Of a stretch of DNA of 64,000 nucleotides, positions 35,353 to 47,900 are shown piece by piece (the stretch's first letter is position 1; each line of letters starts with the position of its first letter). Under the pieces are notes generated by a model. The model made no database searches and was not told the origin of the DNA. It was given only the letters and a program-made list of their open reading frames with translations. The translations under genes and the position numbers were made by a program. This DNA is from Centropus unirufus (Eukaryota; Chordata; Aves; Cuculiformes; Centropidae), in the NCBI GenBank assembly GCA_013397695.1, contig VYZI01000677.1:59548-123547 (forward strand), in the 5' to 3' direction.

Positions 35353-35604
35353 TCAAGCAGTCAACACAAATTATGATGTCCTGCTACCACTACACATTGT
35401 GCTGATCCTGAGACAAAGAACATTATTCTCAGGCTGTACCTGGGGACTCCACCCACATCAGCAGGCCGTGTTATAAATAAAAGTGCTACCTTACTCCTGT
35501 GGAGGTTGCAAATATGAGCTCCACTTATCTTACTATAAACATATCTTACTCCTTTGTTGCAAATATGAGCTCCACTGGTGCGAACGATGACTTTTTCTTA
35601 AATC

Positions 35605-35745
35605 ACAGAATGCTTTGGGTTGAAAGGGGCCCTTACAAGTTGTCAAGCCAACCCCCTGCAATGAGCAGGGACACCTTCAACCACATCACATTGGTCAGAG
35701 CCTCATCCAACCTGACCTGGAATGTTTCCACAGACGGAGGAGAGC
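35605..35745 (-). mobile_element. CR1 LINE 3' fragment
   Basis: 'aatcacagaatgctttgggt' is followed by 'agccaaccccctgcaatgag' and 'ggtcagagcctcatccaacc'. It is moderately diverged. Confidence 0.88.
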
Positions 35746-36159
35746 TCTGCCGCCCACTGCTAACAACTGGCATTTGACTGCTGGGCACAGGCTACTCAGC
35801 CCAAGCCAAAGAAGTCAAAAGAGGCTCAGTAGAAATTAAAGACTCCCAGGAACGGAGTGGGAAAAAAGCCAATGAGAAGAAACCACACATAGAAGCACCA
35901 CCCTTGCCTGAAGCGTCGTTCTTAGCCCAATTAGACAGCTATGCAACTGATTAGTCAGGTGGTGCATTTGTACATGACAATGACAAGATCAATCAAAGTA
36001 ATTGCTTGTGATTGCACACATCCTAGTTGGGATGGGTGTGGTGGGTTTGCTTGTCTGATTTGTTTAATTCTTTTATCTTGTGCTCAGATCTGCACTTTGT
36101 TGCATTAAGCCATGACTCATTTTATATAAAAAGAGGAACTTTCTCTTCTGTAATTTTCA

Positions 36160-36280
36160 AGGCCAGGATGGAGCCTTGAGCAGCCTGACCTAGAGAGAGG
36201 CATCTCTGTCCATGGCAGGGGATTGGAACTGGATTATCTTTGAGGTCCTTTCCAACCCAAACCATTCTGTGATTCCATGA
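36160..36280 (+). mobile_element. CR1 LINE 3' fragment
   Basis: 'ccaggatggagccttgagca' to 'ttccaacccaaaccattctg' is the sense CR1 3' end. Confidence 0.88.
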
Positions 36281-36764
36281 AGAGGTTTGTGAAGGATGCT
36301 GAGAGTCACCACTCATGAAAAAGTAAAAGGGTCAGTCCCTAAAGAACACATTTGGCAGAGTCATTAGATTGACAATATCACCATTAGAATTAGTCTAGAA
36401 GAAATATATTTAAATAAGAGAAAAAAAACCCCTTTCTTACAGACACCTGATAAAGCCTGAAAATTTGGTTTCTGAATCTACAGAAGATGCTCTTGGTTCC
36501 TCAGCTGGAACAAGTTCTGCTGCCTGGTCCTATAAGCATCTCCAGACCAATCAGTCTGAGTTGATGTTGTCATCCTTTGCAAGTCAACAGACCTTGAGGT
36601 CATAACTCATGACCTCCAATGGACCTAAGCAGCTACACCTGATCCCCCAATGGGGTGGGAAATAAAGTATGAACATAAAGTATGAACATAAATGAAGGGG
36701 CTGCTGCCAATACCAATTCCAGCCCCTTGCTCATTCTTGTCTCTTGATCATGCAAGATTGAGGG

Positions 36765-37110
36765 GCTGGAGCACGTCTGGAGAAAGGAACAAAGCTGGGA
36801 AAGGGATTGGAGAAGAAGGGTTGTGAGGAGCAGCTGAGGGAGCTGGGGTTGTTGAGGCTGGAGAAGAGGAGGCTGAGGGGAGAGCTCATCCCTGCCTGGA
36901 AGTGCCTGGCAGGAGGGTGTGGAGAGGTGGGTGCTGGGCTCTGCTCCCAAGTAACAAGTGAGGAAATGGCCTCAAAGTTGCACCAGGGGAGGTTCAGGTG
37001 AGCCATGAGGAAAAATCCTTGACTGAAAGGATTATCAGGGACTGGAAGAGGCTGCCCATGGAAGCGGTTGCATCCTCATCCCTGGAGGTATTTAGAAGAC
37101 AGGCCAACAA
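36765..37110 (+). mobile_element. CR1 LINE fragment
   Basis: The blocks 'gaggagcagctgagggagct', 'ggctggagaagaggaggctg' and 'ggactggaagaggctgccca' are internal and 3' CR1 in sense orientation. The extreme 3' tail is missing. Confidence 0.88.
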
Positions 37111-38289
37111 AGCGCTCGGGGTCCAAAGCTGCTCACCTGCCCCAAAGCACTCCTGTCATCCTCTCACGAGGGCTTTAGACACTGCTGCAATTCCCCCTGG
37201 AACATTATTTGCCAAGTCCACTGCACTGTCCCAAAGTCTGACCGAAAGTTGGATTAATGCTCGATTCCTTATCATTTTTGTCAGCTGGCATTCGGCAGGT
37301 GGCCTGACAAAGGAGAAGGTCATCAGAGGCAATGGACAAGTCACGTCTTCCTGCCCCAGCTGCAAATTCTGATGCAGAAAGAGCAAAGGTGTCTTTTAAC
37401 CACGTCTGACATACGTGTCCACTGGCAGGAAGCACCTTAAATTGACTCTAAGGTGATTAACAGAGCAGAATTAGAACAGGGAGCCAGGGGAATCGAGGGC
37501 AAAGAGCTGTCCTTGAGCCAATCCCATGTCTACATCTGCCAGAGGAGAACCTGCAGCCCCATGACGCAACTGGAAGCAGAAATAGGAAACATTAACGAAG
37601 TCTCTGGTATTGCACATGGAGTTAAAAAGCTCATGAGGTACTGGGTGCCCACATGAGCACCATGAGAAGTGCTCGAAGAAGCACACGAATAAGTGCTAGA
37701 GTTTTCACCGCAAAGCTTTCTAGGGACCACCTCCAATTTCTCTTTTGGCTTCCAGCTGCCCTCTCTGAGACAGACCCATAGTGATCAGCTTTTCCATCGC
37801 TGAAGGTACTACAAGAAACCAACCAAGTACCAGCGACTCAACTTTTCCTGTTCAGCTAGCCCACCTTGGTATCTTCTCCTACAAAGGGCATCATTTCAAG
37901 TTCAACCTGGCCAAAGAAAACTAAGAATGACCTTTCTCATGCTGAGTTTTTCTTGATGTCTCTCTGCTCCATCCTAGCTTGTGCTCCCACATCTCCTGAG
38001 CCAAGACGTACGTGTCAGCTCAGATTTGCCCTTCTTCCCCTCATATCCAACCCCAGTTAGACTTAATCTCATTTTCTCTACATTCTCTTTGCCTTCTAAT
38101 CCACCTGTAAGTGGGCTCTTTCACATCCCTCTCCTTCACTCTGTGCACCGCACACCTGCCATCCCACCAGGGAGATCCCCCCAAGCTATGATACTCCCAC
38201 CCCACCAGTGACCCAGCACAAGTTCCAAGGGTACGTGCCCCTCAGTCTTGCTTCTTCTATCCTTTCAAGTTCCCTCTCTCACCAGTCAG
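37111..38289. other. Intergenic sequence, nothing recognised
   Basis: No gene or repeat family is recognised. Open frames here are short and lack family similarity. Confidence 0.4.
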
Positions 38290-38820
38290 GGGTGATTGTC
38301 CCACTCTGCTCCACACTGGTGTGGCCCCACCTTGAGTACCATGTGCAGTTTTGAGCACCACAATATAAAAAAGGATATCAAGCTACTGGAGAGTGTCCAG
38401 AGGAGGCCACAAAGTTGGTGAAGGGTCTAGAGGGAAAGTCACTTGGTCTATTCAGCCTGGAGAAGACTGAGGGGAGACCTCATTGAAGTCTACAGCTTCC
38501 TCACAAGAGGAGGAGGAAGGGCAGGTGCTGATCTTGTGTCTCTGGTGACCAATGACAGGACCCAAGGGAATGGCAGGAAGATGTTCCAGGGAAGGGTTAG
38601 GTTAGATATCAGGAGATGTTTCTTCACTCATAAGGTAGTGGAACACTGGAACAGCTTCCCAGGGAAGCAGTCATGGTGCCAAGGCTGACCATACTCAAGA
38701 AGCATTTGGACGACACCCTTGGATACACGGTGTGAGTGTTGGGGTTGTTCTGTGCAGGGACAGGAGTTGGACCCTATGACCCTTGTAGGTCCCTTCCAAC
38801 TCAGGACATTGTAGGACTCT
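38290..38820 (+). mobile_element. CR1-like LINE fragment, plus orientation
   Basis: The blocks 'ccaccttgagtaccatgtgc', 'agcctggagaagactgaggg' and 'gaacactggaacagcttccc', plus the 3' end 'ccttccaactcaggacattg', are seen. It is the same subfamily as 12840-13130, but longer. Confidence 0.88.
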
Positions 38821-40299
38821 CCCTCCTGATGGTGCCCACTAAACATCCTGTGTAAATCTTCCCCGTTCCTCACCTCAGTACCTTCTGCCACACTGTGCCC
38901 TGATCTCCTGTGCAGGAAGGACGACAGCTTCGCTTGTTCAGGAGGGAGAGGCTGGGTTCTTTGGACATGAAGAACCTGCTGGAAACCCTTCGCTGCTTAC
39001 CCAAGCACCATGGTGCACTGGCTTTGCATCCGCTTTCCTGCAATTCCATGTGGCACACATCAGCCCTTCTAGAAGGGATCTCGCTGTCCTCTAAGCCCTG
39101 CCCGCTTGACCCCACCACTAAGGGGATGATGGCACACTTTGATCTTCTGCTTGACCGAGCCTTTAGCTCCAGGCGTGAGACTACGGCATTTCACTGGCAA
39201 CCCAAATCTGAAGGGTATCATTATGGCCACAGCGTAAGCAGGGTTAGAAGGCATCTTCCTGGCCAACTCATCTCTTACAGGTGGGAATCACCCTACTGGG
39301 GGCCTGCTCTGGCTTCTACCGTCCCACAAATGTTATGTAAACCAGCACAAAGTCCATCTGCCTAAACCAGCTCAGTAAAGTCAACCTTTCCGCTCAGCCC
39401 AATAACCCTTGGACAAACATGGAAATATCAACACGATAAACAGCAAAACCGACCTCTTGGCTCCCAGCAGCAGTGGCACCATGGGGACTGCTCCTATAAG
39501 GAACAGGTTGCCTTGGCAGAGCTGACCAGTCCCTGCCCTCAGTGCCACGTGCGCATTTAGAGTTACGCCAGGACATTGACTTCTTCCTGGCAGGACCATG
39601 CTCCACAAACCTCTGAAATGACCAGAATTTCCCTGCAGCTGATACAGCACTGCCTATTCTGCAGGAATCCTTGCTGGTTGGAGGGATTCCTCATAAAGGA
39701 AGGTGATCCTGAAAGCTTTGAGATAGCTGACCTTTTTTTGAGGCCACCTGCTTACCTTCTCCTTGTCTGGGGCAAACAGAAAAATCTCTCGTTTGTTGGT
39801 TCCTGGAAGTGCATATCTGTGTATGCGGGGACAGCCTGACCGGTGGTGAAGGCAGCCTGCTTTACAACCCTGCGCAAACCTTGAGTAACTGGGAAAGGAG
39901 GGCAAAGGACGGGACCCACTGACCTAGGGAATGGCCATGAGTAACCAAATTTCCAAGTTCCTCATCCAGGTTTCTCTCCTCTTTCCGTTCCAAGCACTAG
40001 ATTCTGGACTTTAAACACACATGAATATCTAAATACTTAAAAGCATCTCATTGTGTGCAAAGATAACTCCATCCGAGGTTAAAATGGCCCTTTTCTCTTC
40101 CAAACCCAAGGTCCTCCACAGTATGAGTTAAGATTCCTCATTCGGGACCTGCAGACCCAGCCAAAAAACACAGGCACAAATGCTCAGAGCCCCACGTACA
40201 GGTAGACCCAATATATCAAGCACACACTCTCCCCACCCCACCTTGTAATTCCTGCTAGAGCTCTAGGGAGAAGCCTCCAGAAGAGCCTAAGCTCCTCTT
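38821..40299. other. Intergenic sequence, nothing recognised
   Basis: No gene or repeat family is recognised here. Confidence 0.4.
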
Positions 40300-40465
40300 G
40301 ACCAGAGAGTGCAGGAATAGGATGAGAGGGAATGGTTTTAAGCTGCAAGACGGGGAATTGAGCTGAGATCTTGGGGTGAAATGTTTTGCTGTGAGGGTGG
40401 GGAGACCCTTGGCCCAGGTTGCTCAGAGAAGTTGTGGCTGCCCCATCCCTGGAGGTGTTGCCTAA
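40300..40465 (+). mobile_element. CR1 LINE 3' fragment, tail missing
   Basis: 'gaataggatgagagggaatg', 'gttttgctgtgagggtgggg' and 'ccatccctggaggtgttgcc' are seen, then the match stops before the usual 3' end. Confidence 0.85.
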
Positions 40466-40889
40466 GGAGAATAGCACCCATGGAACACCAATTCCCATGG
40501 CCAGCAGTGAGGAAAGCTGCAGAGATCCACCCGAGAAGAGGCTGCACAGGACAGGGCAGCAGGTGGGGTGCCTTCAGAAGCGAGGGAGGACCCTGGAGAT
40601 GCTCCACACTGAGTGAACAAAGGGAACAGACTGGAGAAATCCCTGCCTGGTCTGCCTGTGCCCCCTCGTGGCTGCCTGACCATGCTGCACGGGGAAGGAG
40701 CAGGGAAGGGGAGGAGATGCTGCTCTCCCTTGCAAAGGGCCAAGGGTTTGTGTTACTTTCTGCCACAGATTCTGTAGGAACCTAAAAACAACTCAAGAAT
40801 TGGAGTTCCAGTCTGAAGACAACTTTCAATTCAAACTTAAGCTGCTCAACCCAGGACAGTGCAGGAGTCAAAAGGCACAGAACAACCTT

Positions 40890-41345
40890 TGCAGATTCAC
40901 CGGGCTGGAAAAGACCTTTGTGATCGAGTCCATCCATCCCTGTCCACCACTGAACCAGATCCCCGAGCACCTCATCTCCCCAAGCTTTTAAACCCCTCCA
41001 GGGATGGGGACTCCATCCTCTCCCTGGCAGCCGTTCCAGGACCTGAGAACCCTTTCCGTGAAGGATTTGTTCCCGATGTCCAATATGACCCTGCCCTGGC
41101 ACAGCTTGAGGCCATTCCCCCCCATCCCATCACTTGGGTGGGATGGACCCAGCACTCACCTCTCCACACCCTCCTGCCAGGTACTTGGAGGCAGGGATGA
41201 GCTCTCCCCTCAGCCTCCTCTTCTCCAGCCTCTACACCCCCAGCTCCCTCAGCTGCTCCTCACAACCCTTGTTCTCCAGCTCCTTCCCAGCTCTGTTCCC
41301 TTCTCTGGATGCACTCCAGGACCTCCAGGTCCTTCTGGGACGGAG
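40890..41345 (-). mobile_element. CR1 LINE fragment
   Basis: 'gattcaccgggctggaaaag', 'gcccctgcc'-like and 'gaggcagggatgagctctcc' blocks, then 'ctccctcagctgctcctcac', give an inverted CR1 of a different subfamily from the 34763 copy. A sister copy lies at 45082-45470. Confidence 0.9.
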
Positions 41346-41799
41346 GGGCCCAGTCATCTAAGCACTAACAGTGCAGTTTTGACCTGTCAGGAAAAGGAGA
41401 TGCATGCAGAGGTTTGCGTTTGGCAGGAAGAGGACAACCCTTCAAATACCTCCATCCTACCTGCTGTGGGCCCTGGAAGCCCCCATCCATCCAGGGGCAG
41501 CTCCGCTCTGCTCACACCCCTAGGGGAGAGGATGAACAGGATGAGCCCACACCACCAGCTCCATTCCTGCTTTGCCATCGCCAGTTGTTTCCCTTCTCCA
41601 CGCCCAGACTTGTCCTAGGAAATGTCAACAACATTGGAAAAATGACACCATTTTAGAGAAAGGCACAGGAACTTCAAGGTAAGCATCACTGCCATCTGTT
41701 GGGGTTCTCCACACCTCAGAGGTGGTGCCCCTTTCCTCTGGGGACTCGTTGAAACTGAGCTGTCTCCAGGACCACCCTTACCAGCAGGTGAAGGTGGGG

Positions 41800-42305
41800 A
41801 TTCTCCCCCTCAGCTCTCATGAGACCTACCTGGAGTCTTGTGTCCAGATCTGGAGCCCTCAGCAAAGGAAGGACCTAGAGGTGTTGGGACAAGGCCAGAG
41901 CAGGACATGAGGATGATCCGAGGCCAGGCTGAGAGTTGGGGTTATTCAGCCTGGAGAAGGGAAGGCTCCAAAGAGACCTCAGAGAAGCTTCCAGTGCTGA
42001 AAGGGGCTCCAGGAAAGGCGCTGGATCAGGGAGGGCAGGGATAGGATGAGGGGGAAGGGTTTTAAGCAGCAAGAAGGGAGACTGAGGTGAGATCTTAGGG
42101 AGAAATGTTTTGCTGTGAGGGTGGGGAGGCCCTGACCCAGGTTTCCCAGAGCAGTGGTGGCTGCCCCATCCCTGGAGGTGTTCCAGGCCAGGTTGGATGG
42201 GGCTTGAAGCTCCCTGATCCAGAGGGAGGTGTCCCCAGTCCACAGTGAGGAGCTGGAACTGGATGGGCATTAAGGGTCCCTCCAACTCAAACTATCCTAA
42301 GATTC
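41800..42305 (+). mobile_element. CR1 LINE 3' fragment
   Basis: The sense CR1 runs from 'gtgtccagatctggagccct' through 'gttttgctgtgagggtgggg' to 'gggtccctccaactcaaact'. It lies just beyond the probable 3' end of RAB3IL1. Confidence 0.92.
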
Positions 42306-42362
42306 TCTTGCTTCCCAACCCTACAACTGCAACCAGACCTTGAAAGAGGCAAATAGCAAATG

Positions 42363-42368
42363 TTTATT
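42363..42368 (-). terminator. Candidate RAB3IL1 polyadenylation signal
   Basis: AATAAA is read on the minus strand (TTTATT on +). It ends a repeat-free block downstream of the RAB3IL1 stop codon and lies just before a CR1 copy. Confidence 0.4.
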
Positions 42369-44823
42369 TTTCTTTTATTAAAGAGCAGGGTGCAACCATC
42401 CCACAGTGAACAGAGTGACTTCATATTCATTCCCCAATCATTCTCTCTGCTTTGCTCAAAATGCGAGATGACCTTGTACAACACATTCCTTTCAGCTCAA
42501 AGTGCTTTACAAAGTGACACTGGGGGGAAAAAAAGAAGTCCCACAAACCAAAATAATCCCCTACAGAGAGATCTTCTCATTCCTAGGGCTGCAATGCAGC
42601 CACGTCTGTTGTGCAATGGAGCAGCCAATGGTACAGGATGACCTGTGAAGATCGGGGGAAACAGATACAAGGAGGACTAGCCAGGGATCAAATTGACCCT
42701 AGCTGAAATCTGCAGCTGGGCACAGAGATTTCTATTTCCTCCTCTAGAAAATGATGTTGAATTGCCCCATGTCTGCAGACAGCACCAGAAGAGAGGCAGG
42801 TTCATCACCAGCTCAAGATCCAGCCAGATTCTTACCCACAAATGTATTTTCCGGGCTTTTACTCCACATTGAAGCACATTCCTTTGGTAAAGAGGAGCAG
42901 ATGTGTGAACTCATTGAGCTAAGGTGAGGATGAGTGGGGAAGCAAAACCAGGGCTGGGGTGTTAACAACTCAGACTCCGAGGTCAACCCTTTCTGAGGTG
43001 AGGGAAGTGGGTTCAAAGCTAGTCCATGGTCTCCCAGCTCTGGAGATGACAACTCCAGTTCCACAGAGCTATTAAACTTTGGCAAATACCACATGCCAGT
43101 ACAGCTGGAAGGAAAGGAGCGTCTTGGGGAGCAACTCCGGAGGATACTGAGAGATGATCGGAAAGGCTGTGCTGCTCGGGGTCTTTACAGGGAGGTTCTC
43201 AGATTGGCTGTGAAGCTGACCTTGTATTAAGCTCCAAATCAAGACTTTTGCCTTCCCTTTCTATTCCTCCCTCTCCTGAGCAAAAACACGGCAGCTGAGT
43301 TAGTTTCCTTCCACTAAGGTAGAGCTTTCCTGCTGTGGCATCTCAGGAGAGGATGGAACCTAATGGAGTGGAGAATGGTGATCGGTTCTGGGCATCAATT
43401 TAATAAGGTGAGAGTTACAGTGATGTTAGAGGGACAGGGTGACAAACCAGTCAAGAGTGCAGGAACACCACGTGAGATGAAACCCCCAGGGTGGGCAGTG
43501 GTCAAGTTCATCCCACAGTCACTGGGAAAAAAAAAAAAAAAGGCTAAATTGGCTAAAAAATACTGTCATGGCTCTAAGACAATTTTGCACAGACCAACCC
43601 ATGCCTGAGCTCCTGGAGCACCTCCGCTTTACAACAGCTTTAGTGCCATCCTCCCCGGCACATTTAAGGCATACAGGAACCACAGTCACGTCCCTTGTGC
43701 CCAGACAGATGTTTCAGTCTCCTCACTGGGGATGGCAGTCCAGAAGCAGCAGAGATTCCTGGTGGACACACATCTCTAGATATGATGCAATACTGGGGAG
43801 GAGATCTCAGAGCCTCAAGACCGCCCCCAGCCTGGCCATGCTCCTTCTAGAGATGAACCCAGCCTGGGACTGTGGTTTTTATCCAAACAGTGAGGCTGGT
43901 ACTGCCCAAACTACCCTGAGAGAACAGTCCATAGGCCTCTGTCCAGGAGTGAGGTTTGCATCTACGAGCACCACGAGGAACTTCTGCACCAAGGACTGTC
44001 ATGGAGCATCAGCCACCAAGGTCTGCATCTGCCTGTGACAACTGCAGCACGTCCTCTGGACCAGGAAAAATCATCCTGCTCTTTCTTCTGCCAAAGACCC
44101 CAGGTGCACAGCTCTGGCCTCTGCTCCAGCTGTTTCCCCAGCCTAGATCGCACAGTGCCAAAACGCAAGCTAAAAACAGCAACAAATCCTTCTTTGTGAC
44201 TCAGTTGGCAGAAAGCTTCTCTCGCAGGCTCTTTTAAGAGGAGCAAGGAAGGACTTGGAAACAGGCTGCTCATGGCTCTCCATAGGATTATTGTGCACTG
44301 CTGGCATTCACAAGGCAATTCAGGCAGCAAGCGGTCAGCAGGACCTTGGTGTACAGCTGGGCACAGCATTTTCCACCCCAAAGAGTGGGTGGAGCAGATG
44401 GACAGACAGCCAGCATCTGTCCAGGAAGACCTGCTTATGAAGAGAAGGTCCAGGACTACTGCTTTGCACAGGGCTGGCTTAAAACTACACCAAAGCAGAC
44501 TGCATACAATAAAAACAAGTTAAAAAAGATGAGCATATGCTGCATAGAGGGGACTCCAGTGAGGACAATCTGTAGGCGGCCACCTTGGAGCAGCTAGGGC
44601 CAGCCCAGCTCGGAGAGGGTAGCTTGGCAGCTGCATTTCAGTCACAGTGGGAGAACTGGGACTTGTGGAACTTGTGCTTCTAGCTCCTTCATCAGCTTCA
44701 GGAGAGGGAGGGTGGGAAGGGAGCAAGGCCCAACGCAGGAGGCACCGCCTTCACGTGTTTGGTAGGCTGTGTTTGACAAGGTGTTGAGATAGGAGCATTT
44801 TCCTTCCATGGTCAGGCCTCTCC
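42369..44823 (-). other. RAB3IL1: Probable RAB3IL1 3' UTR
   Basis: About 2.4 kb without CR1, between the RAB3IL1 stop codon and a minus-strand AATAAA. The absence of repeats amid CR1-dense flanks fits a transcribed 3' UTR. The boundary is inferred. Confidence 0.45.
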
Positions 44824-44906
44824 TTACATCTCACTGGGATAAAAGCCAAGTTTGGCCAGAGACATCTCCCTCCGGAGCCGCATGACCTCCCAGTACATCA
44901 GCTCCA
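44824..44906 (-). CDS. RAB3IL1: RAB3IL1 coding exon 10 and stop (residues 349-375)
   Basis: After a TTTGCAG acceptor the exon encodes VELMYWEVMRLRREMSLAKL then GFYPSEM and TAA (44826-44824). The C-terminus is strongly conserved in the Rabin/GRAB family. Confidence 0.94.
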
Positions 44907-47900
44907 CTGCAAAGCAAAATGGGGATGGGAGGAGAAGGAAAAAACACCAAAAATCAGTAAGCAGGGCATGGCTGGACATAGCTTCAGTTTGGGTTGAGCT
45001 CTCAGTGAAGCCCAGCTAGGGTCATCCCCAAAGTGGGGGAAGCAAACATGTTGAATAGCCCCATCAGGGCACCCCTAATCATAGAATCACCAGGTTGGAA
45101 AAGACCTGGAGATCACCGAGTCCAAACGTCCCTGTCTGCTACTAAACCAGATCCCTGAACATCTCATCCGCCTGGCTTTTAACTCCCCGTCTGGCAGCTG
45201 TTCGAGTTCCTTTTGGTGAAGAATTTTTTCCTCATGTCCAATCTGACCCTGCCCTAGCGTAGCTTGAGGCCATTCCCCCTCATCCTATCACCTGTCACTT
45301 GGACACAGACCAACACCCACCTCTCCACACCCTCCTGCCAGGCACTTGGAGGCAGGGATGAGCTCTCCCCTCAGCCTCCTCTTCTCCAGCTTCAACAATC
45401 CCAGCTCCCTCAGCTGCTCTTCATAACCCTTGGTCTCCAACCCCTTGACCAGCTCTCAGTACAGCCCAGCCAGGGTCGTCCCCAAAGTGGGGGATCAGAG
45501 ATGCCCAAGAGCCCCATCAGGTCACCCTTTACCAGCTCCACCCCAGGGCAAAGCTCCGTACAGGCTGAGCAAGGAACGGGAGCACCTACTCCTCCCACTC
45601 ACCCCTTCCTTTGCCATTTAACTGTTTCTCAAAGACAAAGGGAGTTCAGGGTATGCCAAGCTGGCCTCATTCCTGAATAGGAGCTCTTAATTCCTCCCTG
45701 TGTCCCACAGATGGCACCCACCACATCCAGCTCCCATCCCTTCTTACCATCCTGCCTCACCAAGCCCTGCTGGATGTAGCGAATATAGGTGAAAAAGTTG
45801 CACACTGCTGTGATCTGAGGAGAGAGAGGAAAAAGAATCAGCTCCATAACCACTTTGCTCGTCAAGAGGCTGGCACAGCACCCAGCAGCCAGCTCGTAGG
45901 TTCAGCACCTGAGGAACAGCACCAGAGGGGAAGATGTTGCCCTATCCATGAGACACAGAGTGTGGCAACTCCAGTCCAGTGCAGATTTGAGACACAAGGG
46001 ATCATGAATCAACATGGAAGCAAAGTCTGGGACCTTCCTTCAAAGAGCTTTGTTCTCCAACTGAATGGAAACTTTTGAAGTTAAACGTTCCTGCAGGATG
46101 CAAGGCAGGGACGTTTGTGACACTTGTGTACTTTGGTGCAAGTGACACTTTTTGTCATTAAAGTCCATGCATAAAACCAACTTTTGGTCTCAGAATCATG
46201 GAATGGTTTGGGCTCAAAGTGATCTCAAAGTTCATCCAGTTCCAATCCCCTTTGTCATGGGCAGGGACACCTCTCACTGCAACAGGGGGCTCTGAGCCCC
46301 ATCCAACCTGGCCTTCAACACCAGGGATGGGGCAGCCACCACTGCTCTGGGCAACCTGGGCCAGGGCCTCCCCACCCTCACACCAAAACATTTCTGCCCA
46401 AAATCTCACCTCAATCTCCCCTCTTTCAGCTCAAAACCCTTCCCCCTCATTCTATCCCTGCCCTCCCTGATCCAGAGCCCCTCCCCAGCTTTCCTGGAGC
46501 CCCTTTCAGCTCTGGAAGCTGCTCTAAGGTCTCCCTGCACCCATCTCTTCACCAGGCTGAACCTCAACTCTCCCAGCCTGGCCTCATCCAGGAGGTTCTC
46601 TACCCCTTGGATCAGCTCCGTAGCCTCCTTTGGCCTCGCGCCAACAGCTCAAGGTCCTCCCTGTGCTGAGGACTCCACAACTGGACACAAGGCTCCAGGT
46701 GAAAGTCACATGTCGCAGGATCAGCTCTTCTGATACACAACTTGGGAAAGCATAAATTGCTAAAATGCTCTGTTGAGTCTGAGTCTCGACAGCAACATCA
46801 ACAAACCATTCACCTTCTCCCTTCCTTCCAAAGAAAGCACAGCTTGTTCTCATGACCATTTGAGTCATTGATCTGTACCAGAACAGGAACAAGAGCCAGC
46901 ATTTAAAGAGCAGAAAATTACTGTGTTTTACAAAGGTGGATTAAAACATAATAATAAAGCAGAACAATAAAAGCTCTGTTCTGCATCAAAGCCTGGAAAG
47001 TGAACCCACTGAAGACAGGATGCCTGAAGGAATCTGAGCACTGCAGCACGAGGCCAGGCTGGAGACCTGCACCCTAACCACTGACCAAGAGCCATCCCAA
47101 CTTCAGGAACAAACAGGTCTTTGTCAGTTTGAGGGCTAATCCTCAAGAGCTTCTCCATCTCAGGGCTTGGACGAGGTTTTAGACGGTTTAGGGACCCTAG
47201 GAAGGTGGAAGACTCACCCTGGCCCTGCAGGATGGCGAAATGTAGTAATAATTCCCAGAATCCCCCAGCATGATGCGGTGCTTGCAGGTCCTGGGAAGGC
47301 CACTCAGAGCACATTTCCTGCAGAGAAAGCAAAAAACATTCAGCCTTCAGCAATGCAGTGGCCCAGCCAGAGCACAGGAATTCAACAACCTCAAGACGAT
47401 CCCAAGAGGTGGAAGAGGGAGCCCAGAAACCAGACCTGTGGCAGTCAGCATGAAGAAGGAAAAAAATCATGGCTGATATAAGCCTTTTAGTCTAAGAGCC
47501 TACGAATGGCAAGTTTAAGAGACCACAGTATAAGGGTAGGGAAGAATGGCTGGAAAGGGCCCGGAGGAAAAGGACCTGGGGGCACTGGTTGGCAGTGGCT
47601 GAACAGGAGCCAGCAGTGCCCCAGGCGGCCAAGAAGGACCTTGAGATAAAGTCTCCCTTCAGCCTCCTCTTTTCCAGGATGAACAACCCCCAGCTCCCTC
47701 AGCTGCTCCTCACAATCTTTGTTCTCCTCCCCCTTCTTGGAGTGAGTAGCCCAGAGCTGCCATAAAACCCAGGGGTTTGCACAACAAAGGGGAACAAATT
47801 CCTTTTGGGTCCCTCACAAACTTTTTCTTTATCATCGTGTCTGGGTAGAAATTAAACAGGGTTAGAGAGTGAGTTTAGTTCAGCTCTATCCTCCAAGCTG